Below, piece after piece: positions 34,371 through 46,700 of a DNA stretch of 64,000 nt. The notes below the pieces were generated by a model, which was not told the origin of the DNA, ran no database searches, and was given only the letters and a program-made list of their open reading frames with translations. The stretch is from Sipunculus nudus (lineage: Eukaryota > Annelida > Sipuncula > Golfingiida > Sipunculidae): NCBI GenBank assembly GCA_026874595.1, contig CM049314.1, forward strand, positions 37,557,229-37,621,228. Direction: 5' to 3'. The position numbers and the translations under genes are program-made. Every line of letters begins with the position of its first letter. Position 1 is the first letter of the stretch.

Positions 34371-36962
34371 ATGAGGGGAAGTGGCATCTACAGAAAGAAA
34401 TACGGTTTCTGTGAGAAATGTGGGGTAACCTTCACAGAAACCTACTCGAAACGAAAACATGAGTGCGAGTTGACCATCCCCAACAGAAGACACTGTTGTG
34501 GAGTTATCATGCGCGGTCCGGATGTAACAACGGACCCCTTGACCATAAGGTGTCGCATAAGATGATTAAATGTCACTGTTGTGAAACGCGGATACAATAT
34601 GCCTGCTACAGAAAACATTTGATGAGACACCATGAAATGTCTAGTTCCTCGTTACAATTCGGAGCGTGTTAAGTAATGAACACTCGTGCACTTCAACATT
34701 TTCAGAACAACAAATGTCATATGTGTGCGACAGCGGCATTCCAGAAAAAAGAATATCTGGTACATCATTGAGCGCAAGCCCATAGGGTACCCCACCCCTT
34801 GATCAAAAGACTGCAAACAGAAGGGTATATCGGGGAAGAGGTGAATTTACAAGCTTGTGAAATTTGTGTTAAACATATACGCAGAATTCGGTTCGAAAGC
34901 CAACATGCGCCTGAACCAAAGCCGGTCACCAAAGGTGGGGGTAAAAGAATAAATCCTCCCTCACAGGAAACCCATAAACAAAACAAATACCAGAAAACGT
35001 CACATCAACCCAAAATTGAGGATTTTGTGTTAGTGAAACCGGACAAAACAGATTTTACCTGTCATACATGCAACAGGAGTTTTGCTCGTAAAGTAGAAGG
35101 ATATGTGCTCACGCATTCGCATATGGAACTGCACCAGTTAGAAGAATTTGTGGAGCGACACAAGAGGTTAATATTCCGGAATCTCATAAACGAACAGTCA
35201 CATTTACATTCGTACGCCAATGACGAATCCCGCCCGGAGTATTCTTTCAATTTTGGTCTGCAGGCTGACGAGGAGATGGACAGAGAAAAATTGGTGGACA
35301 ATTTGCCAAAAAAAATTTAAAATTCAAGTGGGGGTGGGCAGGATCCTATTGAACATGAAAACGGGTGAGTACATGTTTTTCAATCCAGAACATAACACCC
35401 GTCTGTTACAAGACGGGGTAGGTCAGGAAATGCCATGTAAAGTCAATTCCCGCAAAGACATAACAAAAATAGCCAAACAGTTTTTATCAAATGATTTGAA
35501 ATTCATGTTAGAAAGAGACCGACCTGACACGGACTGGATTTTAGTGTGCCCGCCTAACGTAAGGTATTATGCAGCCCTGACAGAACACACTATGGGGCAT
35601 TGGACGAACCCGCAACTTCCTGCTCACATCAAACAAACTCAAAGTGTTAGGTCATTCCTGCTAGACTACCAAAAATACAAAGACCATCTCTGTTTCTTCT
35701 GTTGTTTGACATATCACAGAGACAGTTGCCCAAAAAGCAAAAGAGATCTTACAAAATCTGCCCGCCAACTGGCCCTTTGGTGGATTAACAGGGATGTAGG
35801 GGTCAAAGATGATCATTTGATGGTCCGACCCGTCACCCAGAAAATCCCTGATTGTCGCCCAGATTGGTCTGGAACTCAAAAGAAAGAATCCCTAATAGAT
35901 TTTCCGGGGGTTGAGATGGAAGAAATGTTAGAGCTGGAGAGGTTTTTTGGGATCAAAATTAACATCTACACCAAAATCCTCCTCATGCCTACTGAAAACT
36001 GTGACGAACAGGTTAAAAAAAAAGAAGAAAAACACCTCGAACCTGAGGAAAAAGTCGTACACGTTTACAAAACGTGTGACGAATTCTCGCAGACGATGTA
36101 CTTAGATTTGACCTGTCCAGAACCCACACAATCTAATGTAATGATGGACGGGGATGTGTGGATGACCTCCCGTCATTTGTCCTACATCAAAAATTTTGGC
36201 TGGTATTCTGGGACATATCACTGCATACAGTGCAGTAGAGATTTTAAAAGGGCTGATTACCTGCATAAGCATGAAAAATATGTGACGGGGGAATGTTCCC
36301 CCAAACTCGTTCGTAGGGTGTTGGTATATCCAGCCCATGAACGTGTTCGATGAACTAGCCAGCCTTAGGGTCAAAGTACCAAAAACCAAAAGGTTTTATA
36401 AACCTTTTGTCGTTTTTGACTTTGAATCGATCTTGCTCAAGGAACTTGACATTCCTTCCACCGACCGCACGGAAATCTTGTCCAAACATATCCCCGTTTC
36501 TGTTGCCGTTTCCTCCAACATCAACCGACAACAGACGAAATTTTTTTGTGACGATGACCCCACGCAGCTGATCAAAAACATGTTCAGATATATCATTAAA
36601 CTTTTTAAAATCAATCAGCAATACCAAATGGTTCACTTTGCTGATGAAATCAATAAATTGGTGGATATTAACGCTAACTTGAAAGCAGAAATGCAAAAAC
36701 AAAAAGAACACCGGTGGAAAAACTGGGACGAAGATATGATGAAACATTTCGAAAAAGTCATCTGTCATTTTTCAAATTACATGTTTCAACTTCCTATTGT
36801 GGGGTTTAACTAAATATGACCTGAATCTAATTAAGCCTTACCTCGTGGACAAAATGAATAAATTGAACGATATGTATTTTTAGAACCCCTTGTTTGACCT
36901 GCTGTTTGACGAACAACCAGAACTGACAATCGACGAAAACGGGGAATTTGAACAAGACGTGG
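34371..36962 (+). pseudogene. Polinton/Maverick-type family-B DNA polymerase relic (frameshifted, 3'-truncated)
   Basis: Several consecutive frames give one collinear protein: N-terminal C2H2-like fingers (CEKCGVTF, CHTCNRSF), a DHLCFFCCLTYH segment like the DNLCFFRCLALH box of these polymerases, CIQCSRDF...H...H, then YPAHE and the exonuclease motif FDFES (Exo I) at about 36418-36432, and a GFN segment resembling Exo II. Frame breaks occur near 34560, 34670-34770 (including a stop), 35300, 36350 and 36813. Homology stops at 36962, before any polymerase palm motif (no DTD-type motif C), where the AKR duplication begins. It is a dead relic, annotated only. Confidence 0.65.
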
Positions 36963-37958
36963 ACGCTTCCTAATCCTTTTATCCCAGATATCAATATAGA
37001 AAGTATCAATGTATCCCGAAAGTTCCCCATCTCATTCTATAATATCTTCCGAAGTTTATATTTACACCCGGCATGTCCGTAGCACAGTTTAACGTCACCC
37101 CCCCCCCCCCCCTTTCCTTTTCGACAGTTCGGAACACGTGACGTTTCAGAAGTGTTTCATCTGAAATAATTTATCTGCACTGAATTATCAAGAATCATTT
37201 CCGGCTCATTATGTGTCAAGGTGCCGATCAGTTATGTGGAATCAAGTCAATGCCGTGACATTAAACTTCATTCTGCCCAAGTTCATTACAGGTTAAAGCT
37301 ATTATTTTTTTAGAGTGATATTATATATAAATTCAGATAATGTAAATTAGCCCCAGAACCAAACATGATGCAAGCACAACATGGAACTACAGTGAAACGA
37401 CCTGGACGAAAAACCACCACAATACTGGGCTTCCAAAGTACCTCGATTGTCATATACTTGGGTTCGAAACGGATCGCACTCGACAAGACAAAACCAACAA
37501 CTCCATATTGGTATCCCAGAATACCTTCATTCTCTATGAATGCCGCTAGATGTCAGCACCTACTCATTTACCACATCGATAATTAGCGTGAAATATATAA
37601 ATATACATACAGAATAGTGTTAATAATAATACCTATATATCGCCCGATTCTACGTCATAATGATACCGAAATACGTCTTCATAAATTACAGGGATGGAAT
37701 GACAAAGGTGGTCTGCGATGTTTCTTCTCCGATTATCTTTCTTTTACTATAAATTCCCTCCTTGCATAAAAACCACACCTTCTGTCGTGATGTTTTTCCG
37801 TCTGTGCCTTCATAATTTTTATGTTCGTTGATATTAAGATTAATCAATCTAACTGATAAAAACTTTATTTATATGTCGCTGGATGCTGGATGCTTGGATC
37901 TACGCCCAACCAGTCTTCACTGGGCATAATTTTAAAGCGTTCACCAATCACAAAATTA

Positions 37959-39692
37959 TTATCTATCCTGGAAAAATCTACGGATGTCCGCATTGTTCTG
38001 AGCAATCATACTGTAAGGATAGATGTTTCTCAGCGCCGACACGTGATCAAGGTCTTCCATCTGCTGATTGGCCAGGCTCCAGCCGGTGGCGGACTCTATG
38101 TTCTCATTAAATTGTTCCATGGTTTTGCATCCTACCGTTACGGATGCCGTCACGTCTTTCTGGAGGAGCCAGCGGAGGGAAACGTGCGTCATGGATTTAC
38201 CTGTTTGATAAAATGAATAATACCTCATCTGGAGTATAAAAGATTATTCATATTATTTCAGTAAAAATTTACCGATGTTGTGCTCAAGCTGCACCATTAC
38301 CTTCATAAAAGAAAATTAAATAATAAAATTTCGATGAAATATCCCTTGTTATGTTGCTTTTTTTCCTGTTTAGCAAAAAAAAAAAATGTTATTTTCAATA
38401 TATGCCTAGGTTATATGATATTTTATCAAAAATCTATAATAAAGAGTATAAAAGATTCGCAAGCCTCCAATGATTATAAAATACCTGCCTGGAAAACATT
38501 CTTTTTTTGCCTTATTTTTTCAGCCATATCCGGTGTACGGTTAGACTACGTGACCAACCTGGCTTAGTCATGTGACAATCACAAGTTAAAATTGCATGCT
38601 GGGTCATGGAAGGGTATATTTACATATTACCTGCGTCTGCAGCCACTGTTCTCAATGTGTCCAGTATTTTCCACGTCCTGTCCGTAGACAACTCTTGCCA
38701 CACAGCGTTGCTGTTCATTGCCCTCTTGCCGGGGTCCTTGGACGCCCATGCGATGCGAGTGTTTTCAGGGGCCCCTTCATCTTTCTTTATTTTTCCGGTC
38801 AGCCAGCCACTTAAAAAGATACATTATTTTTCTTATAACCACAACTGTTTATTTGGTAAAAATTCGGAGAAATTAGTTAGTGGGCATTTTCAGCTTTCTT
38901 GTAATTCTCTGTGATTTTGTGATATGTTTCTCTTGTAAACCGCTCGGCTCTCTCCGCTGACGACCCAGGTTCGATTCCCGGAGTCGCCATGAGAGTGGGT
39001 TGTTATAGTAACCGGTCAAAGGCCGATGCATGGTTTTCTCCGGGTCCTCCAGGTTCTATAGACTACCGAACGCCACCGAACTACTTAAAGTTTAGAACTT
39101 AAATATATAGTGTAGATCACAGACTATAAGTCCTTAAATGGTTAAACCATATGCATTGCAAATAATCATTGCTATTTATCAAAAATGGTAAATTCCGGAT
39201 TACAGTAATATAATTAACTGTTACATGAGTTTCTCAATAATGTGGTTATTCACTTTGAAGCAGATACAGATCATTATCCTAAAGGAGTCTTGCAGATGCA
39301 GGGCTTGATACAGGATTCCTTTGAAGTAGGGAATGATCAATCAAAATGTTCACAAGACAGGTTAAAAAACCTTATTACAAGTCATGTAATACAGTTCCAG
39401 CTAATTTATTTAAAATGCTATAGAATTATTGAAATAATATTGAAAAAAAATTACATAGATGACTCTTGGAAATTATATTGAAAAATATATGGAAATATAT
39501 TTACTATATTTTAATGCGCACGAATTTGTTCAAGGTTTGATGGGGTTTTCTACCATATATCCCCCCTCCCTTAATTCAACCCCTGATATACTCACCCTTT
39601 TAGAGGGCTCCATGCTATCAGACCTATCCCCTCGTTCTTGCACACGTCCACCAATTCCAGCTCTATATCACGTACCAGCAGGTTATACTCAG

Positions 39693-39758
<66 letters not shown>

Positions 39759-40740
39759 CACATATATACATACATAAATACATAACCTTACGGTACGCAG
39801 GGACGGATGCAGGATCATATACGAAAGGTGGGGAGGACCCTGACCTAACAAGCTGACCTAATACTTAATACTTATAACTCTTATATGTACATGAATAGAG
39901 ATGAAAATGATACGATATGCACATTAATGCTATACGCTAATCGGTATTAGGCGTATATTATTCTATTTAAACAAACCGAGAGGCAGTCAGACACACAGAC
40001 GGACAGACAATGAGACAGTCCAACAGATCAGAAGACAAGCAGATAGAAAGGAGGTGTCATATCGATACGAGAGGGATTTTTTTACCGTCTACGTGTGTGA
40101 AAGTATCATGGACATGTCATCTCTTATATAACTGTTTTATCAGAAAAAAAACAACAGTCTTGCCTTGCATGGGCCAAAAAGTTATCAATGGACCAGACAG
40201 CGCCATGCACAAATAAAAGAATAACATACATCTTAATCGTTATGATAGACTGGATACGTTAATGCAAATATCTTTCAATTTAATTTATTCAACTTTTTAT
40301 AATTTCTTATCAGTAGACTGGAATTGTGGATTCAAAACGAAAGCCATAAGGGTCCAAGTGTCCTTTATCATAACATTAATGGATGATTTTAATAAATGAA
40401 ACGAATCAGCATAATAATTATGACTTGAACGTGTTTCTCCTAGATGAAAAATAGACTTGCTCAAATGGTACTACAAGAGAATAATAGTAATTTGTATGCA
40501 AGTACACATTCCATACATAGCTGCACATGATTTGTGCCAGTCTTCTCTAACGTGTTATGTCCACTATCTGTACATACCTACAGTGACACGATGGGTGCTA
40601 GTCTTCTCTCACGAGTTGTGTCGAGGGGCGTCAATATAGGGGGATGGAGGGTATATTCCCCCCCCCCCCACACACACACACTTTTTGGGAAGGGGGGGGG
40701 ATAGTCAATGTTATCAACCCCCCCCCCCCCCATTTTAGAG

Positions 40741-40787
<47 letters not shown>

Positions 40788-43700
40788 AAAAGAAATATAG
40801 ATTTGAATGGAATATAGACAGGCCCCATTTATGAGTTTACTGTGAAATATTATATTGAAATATATTTGAAATGTGATTAAGTATATATACTGGAAGAAAA
40901 ATTGACGCCACTGGTTATGTCCACTATCTGTACATACCTGCAATGACATGATCGGTGCCTGTCTTTTCTCACGTGTTATGTCCATTATCTGTACATACCT
41001 GCAGTGACACGATGGGTGCCAGTCTTCTCTCACGTGTTATGTCCATTATCTGTACATACTTGCAGTGACACAATAGGTGCCAGTTTTACCTTACATGTTA
41101 TGCCCACTATCTGTACATACCTGCAGTGACACGATGGGTGCCAGTCTTACCTCACGTGTTATGTCCACTATCTGAACATACCTGCAATGACACGATCGGT
41201 GCCAGTCTTTTCTCACGTGTTATGTCCAGTATCTGTACATACCTGCAATGACACGATAGGTGCCAGTCTTCTCTCACGTGTTATGTCCACAATCTTCTGT
41301 AGCTGCCAGCCGGTCACATTACTCATTCCGAGGTAACGCACCTTGCCCAGCGACACTAAGTCATTCAGTGCGGTCAAAGTTTCTTCAATAGGAGTTTGGT
41401 TATCCCAGCTGTGCATCTGAACAAAATGGAAAATTGACGTTCCCTGTTTACCATTATATGGTATAAGGTAAGATAGGGTACTACGTGTTTAAATGCAGTT
41501 GACACGGCTATTAGTTGCCAGTGCTAATAGACATTTCCCGCCATACTAGCGGCACCTGTCGGCGCAGAAAGGTCATATTTCATCTCTTACAATAAAATTT
41601 GAACTAACTACTCTTTTCTATAACACCGAGGCTACTTCCGGATTAACCCCTTGTAATTGATTTCTCTTAACAACTATCTATGGGGATCATGTACATAACA
41701 ATAACAATATAACAGTATAGTGTTTTCTCCTAAAAATAAGATATTATCTGAAAATATTTCGTTCTGAAGCCGTTTACCTTCTCGTGTACACAAGTGAAAA
41801 TGAACTTGCACCGTTCACGATCAGTGGTGCAAAACAAATATTGCCCACACTGCCACCTGGTGGTCATTCGCCGCAAGTTCACAAATTAAGATTTTTTAAA
41901 GCTGCCGACCAGTATAACCCTTTTTTCATTAATCATGTTTCTTCTCCTTATATTTGATAGAAGTCGCGCATGCGCAAGATCGAACTTTTGTTCAGGCGGT
42001 CTTATTAAGCTAATCAGACACACGTCAATGTGTTCACTCACGGAACAAAAAAAAAAACATACACAACAGGTGAATTGGAAATAGTAAGTCGGTTTGCTGA
42101 AATGGATTTGCTGGGAACCAAAACATTCTATCGAAATGAACTAATGCATGGGATAAAACACATATTATTGCAAATTCATATTCGCATACATGGTAGTCGG
42201 GGCCGGCTTGGGGTTTTAGCGGGTTTAATCTTTTGTTACATAATGAACACGTAATATAAACAATTCCATGGCAATGTTCTAGATTTCCATTGTGTCTATA
42301 AACATTTCACCCATGCGTGGTGTTGGGTTAACTGTATGATGTTAGGGGACAAAAGTCCACTGGTTGCTTGTTTTAAAATGCAGCCACGACTTATCACCAT
42401 TCTTGGCACGCCCTCCGTATGAAATACACTCCAGCATTGTTTTAAACGGTACCATGATATAAAAATAGGCAACGAACCAGTTTATCATATTTCACCACTT
42501 CAAACCACATTAGATCATGCTAATTATTTTGGACCTAATAATAACTGACGAATCTTTTGAATATGGTATTATGTAAAACCTGTAAAATGTCATTCTTCTT
42601 CCTCTAATAATAATAATAAAAATAATAATAATAATAACAATAATGCACGTTATTACAACATGGGTTGGTGAAAAAAAGCATTTCTAACCCCTAATGAATG
42701 ATTATTGTAATAGGGATTCTTATTGCAACTACTGGTCGTAACAAAGTGTGCAGGTATTTGGAAGACTTGGTATCTGAAATATTACATCTAAACATTACGA
42801 ATATCACGCCTAAAATGTGATCACACATTGAATGTCAAAATTATACAATAAAAACTGATACCTGAATTTTAAATATTTAAATGTAACCAAGCACTTTTGA
42901 ATGATATCGCCTGAGAACTGATTATGGTCTTGAGTTAAGATGATTATCAATCATCACCATCATCATTATTATCATCTTCATCATCAACATTTATCTGACC
43001 AAGAGTTGCCCATACATGATGTCAGAACGTACCTGGTACAGGTCAATGTATTCTGTTTGGAGTCTTGTTAAGCTGTCATCCACGCTGTTCATGACGTTCA
43101 TACGGCTGGAACCCACAGCATTTGTGCCCCTTTCATGTCCGATTCCGAAAAAGAACTTAGAAGCAAGCAGCACCTTACGGCGATCCTGTCTATATCCGAA
43201 ACAAAAATGTATATACTGTAAAACAAAACAATATCTCTTTCATGCAATTTCACTAATAATGCGTAATTTTGAACAAAATTATTGTCTTTAACGGCACTAG
43301 CGTTTTTGCTTTTCAGCGCCATCTAGTAGTAAAACGTTGAACGATTTAGAAGCTAAAGACATCTGTCTTTTCGATTAAACATTGGCTTTAACATTAATTA
43401 ACACAGTGAATCGTTATATGTTCTCATAGGCAATCCTTTCAAAATTATAATAATATACAAAAGTATTATCCAGTTTAAATACCTTGTTCAAATGTTATGT
43501 GTTTCATCTATTGAACACCAGTTTTAATGCATTTTTAATCATTATGTGTTTCATTAAACCGTAATTTATAATGAAGAAATATTCTGCAGCCCACAATTTG
43601 TTATATGAATTATTCGAGTTTAAAAGTTCAATCAAAATTCTTATCCCATGCTTGAAGTCTCGTAATCATTTATACGAAAGGTGCTTTCTGAGGACAATTT

Positions 43701-46700
43701 TCCAATGTTTGAGAGAACAAGTGACCCATGGGTCATGACGCTCAGCTGCCAAGAATGACCTGTGACATCATTGGCTGCAATTCACAACTTCTAGTAAAAT
43801 TGTTGCAGAACCTATATGCCAATTTTGTTTAAACTTTCTACATTGCCATAAATTCTTATCATATATGTCTGGTTAAAACATAGTGAATGATGGTCTGAGG
43901 CAAAATGTATGGTTGTTGAGCTATCAGGAACTAATCCCACAGCTTGCTCGATACCTGTCAGTCTCAAAAGGAATACCAAACAGGCCACATATAAGATCAA
44001 AATATAGCAAAAGATCAAGGAAATCCATGCAAGAATTATTGTGAAACGGGTGCTTCCATATTAATTTTTATTCAATACAAGCCAACTGCACTGAGCTTTC
44101 ATAAATGATGGTCATATTTATTAAGAAATCTTTGACCCAATGCAAGATTACATTAATATACATCCCACTGCATTCACTTTAATAGTTCTTGAGATAATAT
44201 GTTCTAAAGGAATTTAAAGATGGAGTCCTGGTGGCCACATTGGATTTCTGACAGGTCGGAAATTGAAAAACAAACATCCTCTAAATAAAAGGGACCAAAC
44301 ATCATAAAATAATCACAGAAACTGTCCTGGCAAAAGGATTTCTAAAACGGCTATCTGGCAGACATAATGGTTTTCTGACAAATCACACATCCTCCAATAA
44401 GACACTAAACTTGTAGCAATTGCTTCAAAGAATGTAACAGTTATGAATGTCCAAATTTAAACAATTCAAAAGGCATGATCAGGTTGGAGAGCTCTCATAT
44501 CAGATTTATGAACATGCAAATGTAAAAAGTGCAAGTCCCATTTGTTTTAATTATCAGCTTGCTATTCAGTGGGGTCAGCAGGGTAGGTAAACTGCAAAAC
44601 CTCAAAGAAAAGAAATGCAGAAAGCATCACTAAGAGTCTTGTAATCAAATAAAGCCATCCTAAATCCAGGTAAAGACCCACATATTATCAGAACAAACAC
44701 TTGCTGGTATATCTGATGATTTGTATAATAATATTCAGATATCTAGAAAACTAAGTTTATTGCTATGATTCCATGATATAAACTGCAAAATGTTCCCATC
44801 ATTTTATAAATCAGTAGCTAAACTTAACACTTAACTCTCATAGTCTTAATGCCTGGCCAAAGCATTCCGGCAACAGTGTTTTTGTTATGCACTAATGATA
44901 TATCCTTATCACTCCATGAGCTGATACAAAAGGGAGTCATATAGCACAAGTGTCACTGACAATTATGGGCACATAGTGAGATGTACCAGTTGTGAGTGCC
45001 ATATGGTTATATATACAAGAAAAAAAGAAAAATAGAGATGGTCTACAAAATAAGTTATTGTGAACATCCCTGACCTATGACCTTGGCCTTTTGCCCACAT
45101 ATCAACTGGATTCTTTCTAAATGATGGGTAACTACTAACCACTTACATCTGGCCGGGTGTAATTACTTGGCAACCAATGAGTGAATAACTTAGATCTGCA
45201 ACCTTTAACCTCCTGACCAGCTGACCTCAAAATCGATTAGTTATTTCTTCATGCAAAAAGACCCATAAATATGAAGTTTGAATCAAATTCAGTGATGCAT
45301 AGATGTGGCATATGTGAAAGACTGAAGGTTTGGGATGAACAGTTTCACTTGAAATATGTTCACAAGCATTTAGAACAATATTGTGACCTTGACCTTTGAC
45401 CTTTTGAACTAAACATCAATAGGCTTCTTCTCCTATTGGTAGGCAAGCCATATATGACAGATGGAAAGTATAGATTGAAAAGTTTGCTGAAAATGACTCC
45501 ACGCAAGAAGAGGGTGCTGTGAACTTGACCTTTGACCTCAAAATCAACAGGTCTTTCCCCTGTTGGCAGAGAAGCGATATCAGTGGTGAAAGGTTTGGAA
45601 TGAAAGGTCTAGCTTGAAATGTGTCCACAACCTTTTCATAGAAGTGGATCCTGTGACCCTGACCTTTGACCTTGTGACCTCAACATCTATAGGATTCTTC
45701 TCCCACTTAGTAGGTGAGCTATATGTGAAAAATCAAAGAATTGGGATGAAAGGTTTGGCTTAAAATGCATCCTGAGGCTTTTCAAAGAAGTTGGTTCTGT
45801 GACCTTGACCTTTGACCTTGTGACCTCAAAATAATTATGGTTCTTCCCCTGTTGGTTGGTGAGCTGTATGTGAAAGATGGAAGGTTTGGGATGAAAATTT
45901 TGGCTAAAAGAATTATTTCTGGGGGGTGCAAACACACCCCATAACTTCGAGAATATAGGTTAAGTGACCTAATTTCAGGTTTGCAAGGAGATCTTTTTAG
46001 AACCTCTAAGACTGCATAGGGTTCATGGCCCTAGCCCCTATGGTTACGATTTGTGCCCTGCTAACGGACGGACGGCCGGCCGGCCGGACGGACGGACAGA
46101 CGGAAGGACGCCGGACAAAGACCCATCGCTATAGCCCAGCATGACTGAAAGTCAGCTGAGCTAACAAAACAGATGGAGAATACATCATTTCCAAGGCTCT
46201 CTGTAGTACTTCTCTGTCGTATTTGTATAAAAGCAGACAGTTGCACCAAATTCCAGGTTATCTTGGGCGGATGTTTTACAAATTGCTTCACAGGGACAGG
46301 TCCCGGAATTGGGGGGGGGGGGGGGGGGTTCCAACCCAGGAAGATTAAAACGTGGTAAACTGTAAAAGAACCTCAGGTTTGGAAAGGAACCTCTAGGCCC
46401 GAAAAATTTGAATTAAGGTTGCGGCGGCTGAAATAGATTCTCAGTTAATTCCCCTTTTTCTAACCCCTTATCCGCTTCTACTACCTTACTTCAGTACTTA
46501 TTGACCGCTCGTATATTTAGAAACCTGAAACTTGGAGACATGTTTCTGTATATGTTACGAACGACTGCTTTTAGAAATCTTGACGCTTTGATTGTTCCAA
46601 TGACCCTTTTAAGTATTAGTAACTTTTTTTTAAAACCCTGCCACATGTTATTTATAAATAACTGAACGTGTGAAATGGCTCAGGAAGTCCTCATGGGAAA

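Larger units (their letters stand above)
36963..40500. repeat. Segmental duplication, copy 2 (parental, contains AKR exons 5-7)
   Basis: Collinear with 14755-18060 from GCTTCCTAATCC to the first satellite units. It retains exon 5 and the flanking DNA missing from copy 1, and connects to exons 4-1 upstream, so it is the source locus. Its left border coincides with the truncated polymerase relic. Confidence 0.85.

Noticed and set aside
45416-46291. Minus-strand open frames in the TGACCT repeat region
   Set aside because: They translate a dispersed noncoding repeat, including the GGAC/GGCC run ([11 protein letters not shown]).
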